Assembly: GCA_040384645.1 (NCBI GenBank)
Contig: JAZKIX010000076.1
Coordinates: 1 to 40,481 of the forward strand
Origin: JAZKIX01 sp040384645
GTDB taxonomy: Bacteria > Pseudomonadota > Gammaproteobacteria > Burkholderiales > Burkholderiaceae_D
Length of the DNA: 40,481 bases
Reading direction: 5' to 3'
Shown in pieces: positions 16,061 through 24,670 of the stretch. Made by a program: the position numbers and the translations under genes. The notes beneath the pieces are model-generated. The model was not told where the DNA came from, did not search any database, and saw only the letters and a program-made list of their open reading frames with translations. Positions within the stretch are counted from its first letter, which is position 1, and each line of letters starts with the position of its first letter.

Positions 16061-18592
16061 ATGTGCGCCTCCGTTACACTACATCCTGTATCAATTTCAA
16101 CTATAAGAAACGCACTTTTGAGCCAACATCCCTACACCATCCCTAGCCGCGAGGACATTCTCGGCATCCTGCGAACCAGCACTGGTCCGCAAAATCCCGC
16201 AACAATTGCTCTGGCGCTTGGCGTTGCAGAAGACGAAATGGACGGCCTCACGCGACGTCTGAATGCAATGGAACGCGATGGCCAAATCAAGCCGGATCGC
16301 GCCGGCAACTATCAGGCAGCCGACTTATCAGGTTTTGTTTTGGGAAGGGTCAGCAGCCATCGCGACGGTTACGGTTTCTTGATTCCCGACGATGCCAGCG
16401 ACGATATTTTCTTGTCCGAACGAGAAATGCAAAAAGTGTTGCACGGTGATCGGGTGCAGGCGCGTATTTCCGGCACAGATAAACGCGGTCGGCCGGAAGG
16501 CACGATTGTCGAGATCGTCACACGTGCCAATACCCATGTGATCGGCCGGCTGTTGCATGAGAATGGGGTTTGGGTCGTGGCACCTGAAGACAAGCGTATC
16601 GGACAAGATATTGTGCTGCAGGGTTCACCCGGCAAAGCCAAGTCGGGCCAAATTGTCAGTGTGGCGTTGATGGAACAACCGACCCGTTACAACCAGCCGA
16701 CCGGCAAAATCGTTGAAGTGTTGGGTGAGATCGACGATCCCGGCATGGAAATCGAAATCGCGGTGCGCAAATTTGGTGTGCCGCATATTTTTTCTGATGC
16801 CGCCATTAAAGTCGCAGCTAAATTGCCGGGCGAAGTGCGCGATGCCGACCTGGTTGATCGCGTCGATTTGCGCGACGTGCCGATGGTGACCATCGATGGC
16901 GAAGATGCCCGCGATTTCGACGATGCGGTGTATTGCGAGCCAGTCAAGGTCGGTCGCGCCAATTGCTTCCGCCTGATCGTGGCAATTGCCGACGTTAGCC
17001 ATTACGTCAAGCCGAACGATGCGCTCGATGTCGATGCGCTGGAACGCAGCACTTCGGTATATTTCCCACGCCGCGTGATCCCGATGCTGCCAGAGAAATT
17101 ATCCAATGGCCTGTGTTCACTCAATCCTGCGGTCGATCGCTTGACCCTAGTATGCGATGCCGTGGTCAGCGAGAAGGGCGAAATCACCGCCTACCAGTTC
17201 TATCCGGCGGTGATTCATTCGGCAGCGCGCCTGACGTACACCGAAGTAGCTGAAATCCTCGGCAATACCAAAGGCACTGAAGCGGCGAAACGTCCGGCCA
17301 TCGTGCCGCATTTATTGAATCTGTACGATGTCTATCACGCTCTGTTGAAAGCGCGTCATGTACGCGGCGCGATCGATTTCGAGACTACCGAAACCTATAT
17401 CGTCTGCAATCCCAATGGCAAAATCGAAAAGATTTTACCGCGTACCCGTAACGATGCGCATAAGGTGATCGAGGAATGCATGTTGGCGGCCAATGTCTGT
17501 GCAGCCGATTTGCTGATCCGGCATAAGCATCCCGGCACCTACCGGATTCACGCGTCGCCCAGCAAGGAAAAGCTGACTCAAGTTCGTACCTTCCTCAAGC
17601 AAGTCGGCCTGAACCTGACCGGCGGCGATACGCCGAGCGCGTCCGATTACGCCGATTTGATGAAGAAAGTGAAGCTGCGTCCGGACGCCCCTTTGCTGCA
17701 AACCATGCTGCTGCGCTCCATGCAGCAAGCGGTGTATAGCCCCGACAATATCGGTCATTTTGGTCTGGCCTATGAGGCCTACGCCCATTTCACCAGCCCA
17801 ATCCGCCGTTATCCTGATTTGTTGACGCACCGTGCCATCAAAGCGATTCTTGCAGGCAAAAAGTACGAGCCAAAAGGCATTGATACCAGCGTCTTGAATA
17901 CTTCGGTCTCCAATGCCATGCGTAAGCAGCAAGTCAAGGACAAGGCTGCCGGCACGCAAAAACGTGAAGCCGACCTGACCATCTGGGATGCCTTGGGTGT
18001 GCATTGCTCAGCCAACGAGCGCCGTGCCGACGAAGCGTCGCGCGATGTCGAAGCCTGGCTGAAGTGCTACTTTATTCGCGACAAATTGGGCGAAGAGTTT
18101 ACCGGCACCATTTCTGGCGTCACCACCTTCGGCATCTTCGTCCAGCTCGACAGCCTGTATATCGAAGGCTTGGTACACATCACTGACCTTGGCGCAGATT
18201 ACTTCCAATACGACGAAGCACGCCATGAATTACGAGGCGAGCGTACTGGCAAGCGTTTCCAGCTAACCGACCGCGTCACAGTGCAAGTGAGCCGGGTCGA
18301 CCTCGAAGCGCGCAAAATCGACCTGCGTCTGGTAAGTGAAGATGGCACAGAGCTGGTGCAAGGAAAATCGCCGAAAAAGGCAGAAGTCAGCCGTATAGGT
18401 GGTGACCAGCCACGCGCCAAGGCGCCACAGGCCAATCCAAAGGCAAATGGTAAAGCCAGCCCGAAAGCGAAAACTGTTAAATCGGAACCTGCCGCCAAAC
18501 CGGGCAAGCGCAAGACGGTGCTTGCAGCAGCACCTGAGAAAGCGCGTGCGAGCAAGCCATCCTATTCAAAATTAAGCAAGAAAAAGCGATAG
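16061..18592 (+). CDS. rnr: Ribonuclease R (3-prime to 5-prime exoribonuclease)
   Basis: RNase R degrades structured RNA, and works in rRNA quality control and tmRNA-linked mRNA decay in the cytoplasm. Domains in order are an N-terminal winged helix (IPSREDILGILRTS), cold-shock domains with GRVSSHRDGYGFLIPDD, the RNB catalytic domain beginning near residue 277 with the metal-binding aspartates in GEDARDFDDAVYCE, and an S1 domain near 680-770 (FTGTISGVTTFGIFVQLD). A Lys/Ala-rich basic tail of about 70 residues ends in KKKR. The length (843) is normal. The start could be ATG 16061 or TTG 16118, which would begin at LSQHPYTIPSREDI where homology starts; I kept the ATG. rlmB follows after 3 bases. 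Confidence 0.93.
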   Translation: MCASVTLHPVSISTIRNALLSQHPYTIPSREDILGILRTSTGPQNPATIALALGVAEDEMDGLTRRLNAMERDGQIKPDRAGNYQAADLSGFVLGRVSSHRDGYGFLIPDDASDDIFLSEREMQKVLHGDRVQARISGTDKRGRPEGTIVEIVTRANTHVIGRLLHENGVWVVAPEDKRIGQDIVLQGSPGKAKSGQIVSVALMEQPTRYNQPTGKIVEVLGEIDDPGMEIEIAVRKFGVPHIFSDAAIKVAAKLPGEVRDADLVDRVDLRDVPMVTIDGEDARDFDDAVYCEPVKVGRANCFRLIVAIADVSHYVKPNDALDVDALERSTSVYFPRRVIPMLPEKLSNGLCSLNPAVDRLTLVCDAVVSEKGEITAYQFYPAVIHSAARLTYTEVAEILGNTKGTEAAKRPAIVPHLLNLYDVYHALLKARHVRGAIDFETTETYIVCNPNGKIEKILPRTRNDAHKVIEECMLAANVCAADLLIRHKHPGTYRIHASPSKEKLTQVRTFLKQVGLNLTGGDTPSASDYADLMKKVKLRPDAPLLQTMLLRSMQQAVYSPDNIGHFGLAYEAYAHFTSPIRRYPDLLTHRAIKAILAGKKYEPKGIDTSVLNTSVSNAMRKQQVKDKAAGTQKREADLTIWDALGVHCSANERRADEASRDVEAWLKCYFIRDKLGEEFTGTISGVTTFGIFVQLDSLYIEGLVHITDLGADYFQYDEARHELRGERTGKRFQLTDRVTVQVSRVDLEARKIDLRLVSEDGTELVQGKSPKKAEVSRIGGDQPRAKAPQANPKANGKASPKAKTVKSEPAAKPGKRKTVLAAAPEKARASKPSYSKLSKKKR

Positions 18593-18595
18593 AAC

Positions 18596-19339
18596 ATGAA
18601 GAGTAAAATGATTTTCGGCTTTCACGCGGTGACCGCGCGTTTGCGTCACGAAGCGGCGTCAGTTGAAGAAATCTATGTCGATGCCAAGCGCGTCGACCGC
18701 CGCATGCAAGACTTGCTGGCTGCGGCCAAGGCTGTCAATGTGCGCGTGATTCCGGTGGACGACCAGCGGCTGGACCGGATCGTCGGCACTCGTCGCCATC
18801 AAGGCGTGATCGCCCTGGCCGGTGAATTGTCGCTAGCCCGTAATCTAGATGAATTGCTCGACGCCATCGTCGGGCCGCCGCTATTGTTGATTCTCGACGG
18901 CATTACCGATCCGCATAATCTCGGTGCTTGCCTGCGGGTCGCCGATGGCGCCGGTGCGCATGCCGTGATCGTGCCAAAAGATCGCGCCGTCGGCCTGAAC
19001 GCCACCGCCGCCAAAGTCGCCAGCGGTGCAGCCGAATCGGTACCCTACATCACCGTCACCAATCTGGCGCGTACCATGCGCGACCTGAAAGAACGTGGCG
19101 TGTGGCTGATCGGTACCACCGAAGATGCCGACAAAGGCATGTACGAAGCCGATTTCGCCGGCCCCACCGCTATTGTCATGGGCTCCGAAGGCGAGGGCAT
19201 GCGTCGCCTGACCCGCGAAACCTGCGACCTGTTGGTCAGCATCCCGATGTTCGGTGCAGTAGAAAGCCTGAACGTGTCAGTCGCATCCGGCGTCTGTCTA
19301 TTCGAAGCGCGCCGCCAGCGCATCGCCAAAGGCGATTGA
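18596..19339 (+). CDS. rlmB: 23S rRNA 2-prime-O-methyltransferase (SpoU family; Gm2251 in E. coli numbering)
   Basis: The enzyme methylates the ribose of a guanosine in the peptidyl-transferase region of 23S rRNA. The N-terminal substrate-binding domain starts FGFHAVTARLRHEA. The SPOUT knot motifs follow: LDGITDPHNLGACLRVADGA near residues 98-117, IVMGSEGEGMRRL near 190 and IPMFGAVESLNVSVASG near 216. The length of 247 residues is standard. It starts 3 bases after the rnr stop, the usual rnr-rlmB pair, and ends before a strong terminator. Confidence 0.95.
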   Translation: MKSKMIFGFHAVTARLRHEAASVEEIYVDAKRVDRRMQDLLAAAKAVNVRVIPVDDQRLDRIVGTRRHQGVIALAGELSLARNLDELLDAIVGPPLLLILDGITDPHNLGACLRVADGAGAHAVIVPKDRAVGLNATAAKVASGAAESVPYITVTNLARTMRDLKERGVWLIGTTEDADKGMYEADFAGPTAIVMGSEGEGMRRLTRETCDLLVSIPMFGAVESLNVSVASGVCLFEARRQRIAKGD

Positions 19340-19354
19340 TTAGACCGGCGGCAG

Positions 19355-19390
19355 GGGCGACTCACTTTGCTGTGATTCGCCCTTTTTTTT
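19355..19390 (+). terminator. Rho-independent terminator of rnr-rlmB
   Basis: The stem GGGCGA-(C)-TCAC pairs with GTGA-(T)-TCGCCC and is followed by eight T. It lies 16 bases after the rlmB stop. Confidence 0.92.
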
Positions 19391-19432
19391 CCTGCCCGCT
19401 GTCAGCAAAGCTCACGCAATGAGACTAAGATC

Positions 19433-20209
19433 ATGTCTCACAAAATAACGCCATATTCCATGTTCAAGCATCTACGCGAAGACATCGCCAGCATCATCGC
19501 CCGTGACCCCGCCGCCCGCAATACCTGGGAAGTGTTGACTTGCTATCCCGGCTTGCATGCCATCGTGATGCACGGTTGGGCCAACTGGTGCTGGTTGCAT
19601 GGCATGAAGTGGCTGGGACGTTTTATCGCCCACATCGCACGTATCTTGAGCGGCATTGAAATCCACCCCGGCGCCACCATCGGACGCCGCGTTTTCATCG
19701 ATCACGGCTTTGGTGTGGTGATCGGAGAGACCGCCGAAGTCGGCGACGATTGCACCATTTACCAAGGCGTTACCTTGGGCGGCACCTCGCTCAATAGCGG
19801 CGTTAAACGCCATCCGACACTGGCGCGCGGTGCCATGATCAGCGCTGGCGCCAAGGTACTTGGCAATTTTACCGTCGGCGAATACGCCAAGGTCGGCCCG
19901 AATGCCGTCGTCCTGAAGGAAGTCCCGCCCGGTGCAACCGCCGTCGGCAATCCAGCACACCTGATGCAAAAAGACAGCAGCAAAATGCGCGACAGCGCGG
20001 CTGGCCGGATTTTTTCATCTTATGGCGTCACTGCCAATGGCGACGATCCGCTCTCTAAGGCTTTGCATGGCTTGATCACGCACGCAGCCGCGCAAGAACA
20101 GCAGATCGAAAGCCTGATTGCAGCAATGAACGCGGCCGGTATCGCCTGCAAGGATCTGCCGCAATGCAATAAGCTCGATTCCGAGCAGCTTAATAAATTG
20201 GTGGAATAA
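19433..20209 (+). CDS. cysE: Serine O-acetyltransferase
   Basis: The enzyme acetylates L-serine with acetyl-CoA, the committed step of cysteine synthesis. The 258-residue protein has a helical N-terminus (FKHLREDIASIIARDPAARN) and a left-handed beta-helix of hexapeptide repeats from about residue 75 to 175. The catalytic His/Asp region is IDHGFGVVIGETAEVGDD, and the acetyl-CoA turn is GGTSLNSGVKRHPTL. The C-terminal extension after GNPAHLMQKD is longer than in the short EpsC type and lacks the classic E. coli C-terminal Ile, so assembly with cysteine synthase is not obvious. A dedicated promoter is expected between the rlmB terminator and 19433 but was not identified. yceH follows 10 bases downstream. 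Confidence 0.93.
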   Translation: MSHKITPYSMFKHLREDIASIIARDPAARNTWEVLTCYPGLHAIVMHGWANWCWLHGMKWLGRFIAHIARILSGIEIHPGATIGRRVFIDHGFGVVIGETAEVGDDCTIYQGVTLGGTSLNSGVKRHPTLARGAMISAGAKVLGNFTVGEYAKVGPNAVVLKEVPPGATAVGNPAHLMQKDSSKMRDSAAGRIFSSYGVTANGDDPLSKALHGLITHAAAQEQQIESLIAAMNAAGIACKDLPQCNKLDSEQLNKLVE

Positions 20210-20219
20210 GGAACGCATC

Positions 20220-20948
20220 ATGACCACAGACCAGCCATCAGGCGCAGCAGATGTAGCGACTGATTCATCATCGATTCCAGCAACAAATCCAGGTAATTTT
20301 CTCGATGTTTTTGAAGTGCGGGTATTGGCTGTATTGGCAGAGAAAGAAGCCACCACGCCCGACAATTACCCGATGTCGCTCAACGCGCTGGTCAACGGCT
20401 GTAACCAGTTATCCAGCCGCGATCCTGTGATGTCGATATCGGAGAGCACCGTACTCGATGTCTTGCATCGCCTGGCGCAAAAAAAGTTGGTCAGTGAAAT
20501 TAGCCAGGCTGGTGCCCGCGTCGTCAAGTACGAACATCGGATGCGTATCAAATGGCTGCTGGAACAAGACAAACTGGCCGTGCTGACGACCCTGATGCTG
20601 CGCGGCTTCCAAACCGCCGGCGAAATTCGCACCCGTTCTGGCCGCCTGCATGAATTTGCTTCGGTTGCCGACGTTGAAACCAGTGTGGAATTCCTGATCG
20701 ATAAGTACCCGCCGGTGGTGGCTAAGCTGGCACGTGCGCCCGGTACCAAAGAGCCACGTTATGCGCATCTCTTGTCGGGTGAGGAAATGCTGGAACAGCA
20801 AGAAGTTGCCGCGACATTTGCATCCAATGTCAGCGCCACGCCGCAGCGCGACCGGATTGCCCAGTTGGAAGAAGAGGTCAAGCGTTTAAGTACGGGGCTT
20901 GAGACGTTAACACAGCAGTTTGAGAAGTTTCAAAAGCAGTTCGAGTAA
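20220..20948 (+). CDS. yceH: YceH/DUF480 family protein (paired winged-helix domains)
   Basis: The 242-residue protein matches the DUF480 family: FEVRVLAVLAEKEATTPDNYPMS, NQLSSRDPVMSISESTVLDV and a second winged-helix segment AVLTTLMLRGFQTAGEIRTRSGRLHEF. A C-terminal coiled coil (IAQLEEEVKRL to the end) is typical. The biochemical function of this family is not settled; the fold suggests nucleic-acid or protein binding. TAAGGAACGC provides a Shine-Dalgarno 10 bases after the cysE stop, so the two are probably co-transcribed. The first 25 residues are Ser/Ala/Thr-rich and non-conserved. Confidence 0.88.
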   Translation: MTTDQPSGAADVATDSSSIPATNPGNFLDVFEVRVLAVLAEKEATTPDNYPMSLNALVNGCNQLSSRDPVMSISESTVLDVLHRLAQKKLVSEISQAGARVVKYEHRMRIKWLLEQDKLAVLTTLMLRGFQTAGEIRTRSGRLHEFASVADVETSVEFLIDKYPPVVAKLARAPGTKEPRYAHLLSGEEMLEQQEVAATFASNVSATPQRDRIAQLEEEVKRLSTGLETLTQQFEKFQKQFE

Positions 20949-20970
20949 CCCCTTTATCGGATATGTTGAC

Positions 20971-21047
20971 GGGAGTATCAGGCAAAACAATGCCGTTTCC
21001 GCACGTGTTTATTGGGCTTTTAAATATACTGCCGTCAGTATTATTTA
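20971..21047 (-). repeat. Dispersed intergenic repeat, copy E
   Basis: On the minus strand it fits ATAC-N8-GTAT-N11-CAAT-N7-TGCGG-N20-ATACTCC without gaps. The first hairpin is extended (ATACTG / CAGTAT). The second region instead forms GGCA/TGCC. It lies between the convergent ends of yceH and the deacetylase gene. Confidence 0.85.
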
Positions 21048-21052
21048 AGGAC

Positions 21053-21079
21053 TGCCGAGAAAATGTAACGTTCCGGCAG
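21053..21079 (-). terminator. Weak hairpin directly after the deacetylase gene
   Basis: CTGCCG pairs with CGGCAG across a 15-base loop immediately beyond the deacetylase stop codon on the minus strand. No T-run follows, so this is a weak terminator candidate. Confidence 0.4.
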
Positions 21080-22045
21080 CTATTGCCAAAGCCAGCCCCA
21101 CATTCCCGGCAAGGCATGTTTGACATCGCCATCGCGCACCGTACTGGCTAGCGCCGCCCTCTGGAGTTCGCTGCGCTCAGCGTAAAACGGTTTGGCCGTG
21201 GTTGGCATATCCAGTTCGCGGGCGACCTCGACCAGGATTTTCAGGTATTGCTCGATGTGGCGCGAGGTATAGGTGTTGATGTCATGGAAGGTGACGACCA
21301 CCGGTGTGGCGCCATCGACCACCGGCAAGCTGCCTGCAGCCCAGCGCTTACGCAGTTGGGCAAGGCCGCTCAGCATATTCGAGCGCTTGTGCCAGCTGAA
21401 ATTAATGCCCCATATCTTGCCGTCGTTGGCGCTCAGGTCGGTCAACAGCATCTGCATGCCGTGCCGTCGATACGCTGCCAGGGTCGCAGCGTCGTAGTTC
21501 CAGTAGGGTGGGCGCACCAGCAGCGGTGCTGCGCCTGAAATGGCGCTCAGGTCGGCCACGCCGCGTTCCAGCGATTGCTCCAGCGCTTCCGGCGTCAGTG
21601 AACGGTGATTCGAATGATGCGGCGTCGCAGTGTGGAAAGCCAGTTCATGACCTTCATCGAATTCACGTCGCAATAATTGCCGGCCGATCTGGCTGCCGCC
21701 ACCATTTTCGACCCGCGTCTGCGTGAAAAAAATGGCTTTGATACCGGGCTGTACTGCGTTGTTTGCCAGCACGTCGAGGATGTGTGCGGTCGGATTGTCG
21801 TCGCTGGCGGCGCTTGGGCCATCGTCAAACGTCAATAAAAAACGGATCGGATGCAAGATCGGATATGGCTTGCCCGCAGTCGCCATATCCGTACCCGTCC
21901 GCGGGGTGATATCGGCAGCAGTATTGGCCGCCGTATTGATCGCAACATCGCTTGCTTGTGCGAAGGTGAACGCGGCACTGAGAAAGGCGAGTAGGGTGAT
22001 GCGAAATATGCCGCAGGCAGGCAGAGTGATTTGGCGGCTTAACAC
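21080..22045 (-). CDS. Secreted polysaccharide deacetylase (NodB homology domain)
   Basis: This is an exported carbohydrate esterase family 4-type protein that would remove acetyl groups from an amino-sugar polymer such as peptidoglycan, poly-GlcNAc or chitin. The GTG start at 22045 opens a signal peptide (FRITLLAFLSAAFTFAQA). NodB motifs are present: LLTFDDGP with the metal-binding Asp, HELAFHTATPHHSNH with the two metal His, RPPYWNYDAAT and TFHDINTYT near the C-terminus. The second motif has HTATPHHSNH instead of the common H(S/T)xxH spacing, a variant found in some exported members. Copies of the dispersed repeat flank the gene on both sides. There is no polysaccharide operon around it, so the substrate cannot be told. 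Confidence 0.85.
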   Translation of the reverse strand: MLSRQITLPACGIFRITLLAFLSAAFTFAQASDVAINTAANTAADITPRTGTDMATAGKPYPILHPIRFLLTFDDGPSAASDDNPTAHILDVLANNAVQPGIKAIFFTQTRVENGGGSQIGRQLLRREFDEGHELAFHTATPHHSNHRSLTPEALEQSLERGVADLSAISGAAPLLVRPPYWNYDAATLAAYRRHGMQMLLTDLSANDGKIWGINFSWHKRSNMLSGLAQLRKRWAAGSLPVVDGATPVVVTFHDINTYTSRHIEQYLKILVEVARELDMPTTAKPFYAERSELQRAALASTVRDGDVKHALPGMWGWLWQ

Positions 22046-22130
22046 AATCGGAATCGCACTTTTAAAGGTTAAATCGAGCCGGATTTTTGGCTCAGACGCT
22101 GCGGGAAGGCTCGCATTTTAACAAAAATGA

Positions 22131-22206
22131 GGGAGTATCATTAAAAATGATACTCCTCCCGCACGGATTCATTGGCTATAAAAATATACAGCCATCAGTA
22201 TATTTA
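22131..22206 (-). repeat. Dispersed intergenic repeat, copy F
   Basis: On the minus strand it fits ATAC-N8-GTAT-N11-CAAT-N7-TGCGG-N20-ATACTCC without gaps. The second stem is a perfect 11-bp hairpin (GGAGTATCATT / AATGATACTCC with a 3-base loop). It lies between the deacetylase start and the parC stop, and may also serve the deacetylase 5-prime region. Confidence 0.88.
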
Positions 22207-22239
22207 TCGGATCGAGGCGATCCTTGACGCCGACTGACG

Positions 22240-24558
22240 CTATAAGGCGGCTAGCGACAAAGGCTTGATTTTTGATTCCAGCGCCTTGCCCTTGCGCGCG
22301 CGTTTGCCGAAATGATGTTGCAGGCCGGATGCTGATAGGTTGATTTCCTGCGGCTTGGACGCACGGCCGATACCTGACACCAGCACGCCTTTCTGACTGA
22401 TGGTCTGGGCCGCTAGCAAGCGTTCCTTTTCTTCCAGCGCCATCAGGATCACACCGCGGCCGCCGCTGGCCAAGGTTTTTATTTCATCCAGGCCGAATAC
22501 CAGCAAGCGCCCTTGTTCCGACAAGCAGGCGACTGCGCTGGCATTGTCGGCCACCGGCCGCGGTGGCAATGGTTCGTCGCCATCGTCCAGCGTGATGAAT
22601 GCTTTGCCGCTCTTGTTGCGGCTGAGCATGTCGCCGGCCTTGGCAGTAAAGCCATAACCGGCACTGGACGCCAGCAGTAGCGTGGTGTCGGCGGCACCGG
22701 CGAAATAATGCAAGATACGGGCGCCATTGCTTAATTCGACCAAGGTGGTAATCGGCACGCCATCGCCGCGCGCGCCGGGCAGGGCGGCCACGGGTACCGA
22801 ATAGACTTTGCCGAGCGAGCCGAACACCAGCAGATTGTCGATGCTGCGGCATTCAAAGGTGCCATACAGCGCGTCGCCAGCCTTGAAGGTGAATTGCGCC
22901 AGGTCGTGACCGTGGCCGCCACGGGTGCGGACCCAGCCTTTTTGCGAAATCACAACAGTGACCGCCTCATCCACCACTTTTTGTTCCATCACCGCTTTTT
23001 GCGCTTCTTCGATCAGAGTGCGGCGTTTGTCGCCGACGCTGAAGGTTTTATCGTCGAGTTCGATTTCCTTGATGATGCATTTTTTCATCGAGGCTGGATT
23101 GTCGAGCAGGTCGTGCAAACCGGCTTTTTCATTGCGTAGTTCGGCCAGTTCTTGCTGGATTTTGATGGTTTCTAGCCGTGCCAATTGGCGCAAGCGGATT
23201 TCCAGGATATCTTCAGCTTGGCGGTCGGACAGTTTGAAGGCTGCCATCAAGGCTGGCTTTGGCTCGTCGGATTCGCGGATGATCTTGATCACTTTGTCGA
23301 TATTGAGCAGTACCGCTTCGCGACCTTCAAGAATGTGGATGCGATCATCGACTTTACGTAGCTTGAATTGGGTGCGTCGTGTGACGGTGATGAAGCGGAA
23401 GGCGATCCATTCGCGCAGGATGTCGCCCAGGCCTTTTTGGCGCGGCCGGCCATCGCCGCCGATCATGACCAGATTGATCGAGCTGCTGGTTTCCAGTGAA
23501 GTATGTGCCAGCAGCATGTGCATGAATTCGGTCTGGTCCTGGTTCTTGGACTTGGGCTCGAATACCAGGCGCACCGGTGCTTCACGGCCAGATTCGTCGC
23601 GAATCGTGTCCAGCGACGACAGGATCAATTGTTTCAGACTGAGCTGTTCTGGCGAGAGCGCCTTCTTGCCCATACGGATTTTGGGATTGGTCAGTTCTTC
23701 GATTTCTTCCAGCACCTTTTGTGACGAAGTGCCGGGTGGCAGTTCGGTCACCACCGCTTGCCACTGGCCGCGCGCCAGTTCTTCGATCTTCCAGCGCGCC
23801 CGCACCTTCATGCTGCCGCGGCCGCTTTCGTACATTTCGGCAATCGTCGAGGCTGGCGTAATGATTTGACCGCCACCGGGGAAATCCGGACCCGGAATAA
23901 ATTGCATCAATTCGGCATGGCTCAAGGCAGGATTGCGGATCAGGGCGACCGCCGCTTGCGCTACTTCATGCAGGTTATGCGGTGGGATTTCAGTCGCTAG
24001 CCCGACCGCGATGCCGGATGCGCCATTGAGCAAGACGATTGGCAAGCGTGCCGGCAATAGTTTGGGTTCTTCGGTAGAGCCATCGTAGTTGGGCTGAAAA
24101 TCGACCGTGCCTTGGTTGATTTCTTCCATCAGCAAACGTGCGATCGGTGTTAGGCGTGCTTCGGTATACCGCATCGCCGCCGCGCCGTCGCCATCGCGTG
24201 AGCCGAAATTGCCCTGGCCGTCGATCAGTGGATAGCGCAGTGAAAAATCCTGCGCCATTCGCACCAGCGCGTCGTACACCGACTGGTCGCCATGCGGATG
24301 CAATTTACCCAGCACTTCACCGACTACCAGCGCCGATTTACGCGGTTTGGCAGTGCCGTTCAAGCCCAGCTCGTTCATCGCGTACAGGATGCGCCTTTGT
24401 ACCGGCTTTTGGCCGTCGCACACATCCGGCAAGGCGCGTCCTTTGACCACGGAAATGGCGTAATCGAGATAGGCGCGCTCGGCAAAGGTGGCCAGGGTCA
24501 GGGTTTCGCCGTCGGGCGGTTCGGGTGGCTGGTCGAATAGATTGGCTTGTTCAGACAT
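22240..24558 (-). CDS. parC: DNA topoisomerase IV subunit A
   Basis: This is the DNA-cleaving subunit of topoisomerase IV, which decatenates replicated chromosomes. The catalytic tyrosine is Tyr131 in AAMRYTEARL. The winged-helix DNA-binding part includes DGQKPVQRRILYAM and KLHPHGDQSVYDALVRMAQ, and the GNFGSRDGDGAA loop follows. The C-terminal beta-pinwheel is degenerate, as expected for ParC. The length is 772 residues. At the position of E. coli Ser80 this protein has Gln92, and at Glu84 it has Asp96; the Gln appears usual for betaproteobacterial ParC from memory. It is the last gene of the minus-strand unit parE-slt-parC, 112 bases after slt. Confidence 0.95.
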   Translation of the reverse strand: MSEQANLFDQPPEPPDGETLTLATFAERAYLDYAISVVKGRALPDVCDGQKPVQRRILYAMNELGLNGTAKPRKSALVVGEVLGKLHPHGDQSVYDALVRMAQDFSLRYPLIDGQGNFGSRDGDGAAAMRYTEARLTPIARLLMEEINQGTVDFQPNYDGSTEEPKLLPARLPIVLLNGASGIAVGLATEIPPHNLHEVAQAAVALIRNPALSHAELMQFIPGPDFPGGGQIITPASTIAEMYESGRGSMKVRARWKIEELARGQWQAVVTELPPGTSSQKVLEEIEELTNPKIRMGKKALSPEQLSLKQLILSSLDTIRDESGREAPVRLVFEPKSKNQDQTEFMHMLLAHTSLETSSSINLVMIGGDGRPRQKGLGDILREWIAFRFITVTRRTQFKLRKVDDRIHILEGREAVLLNIDKVIKIIRESDEPKPALMAAFKLSDRQAEDILEIRLRQLARLETIKIQQELAELRNEKAGLHDLLDNPASMKKCIIKEIELDDKTFSVGDKRRTLIEEAQKAVMEQKVVDEAVTVVISQKGWVRTRGGHGHDLAQFTFKAGDALYGTFECRSIDNLLVFGSLGKVYSVPVAALPGARGDGVPITTLVELSNGARILHYFAGAADTTLLLASSAGYGFTAKAGDMLSRNKSGKAFITLDDGDEPLPPRPVADNASAVACLSEQGRLLVFGLDEIKTLASGGRGVILMALEEKERLLAAQTISQKGVLVSGIGRASKPQEINLSASGLQHHFGKRARKGKALESKIKPLSLAAL

Positions 24559-24670
24559 GGTGATTCAAAGTGAAATAGGGAACCGGTCGGGGATTGAAAG
24601 CGCTGGCATCAGATCCAAACGGACTACCAGCAGCGGTATAGCCTGGTGTCGCAGAGCTTAAAAACTGTGT

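Noticed and set aside
16061..18592. Numerous long open frames antisense or out of frame to real genes (for example within rnr, parC, parE, glnE and yhdP)
   Set aside because: They lie entirely inside genes with clear family motifs, lack ribosome sites and have the low-complexity composition expected of shadow frames in GC-rich DNA.
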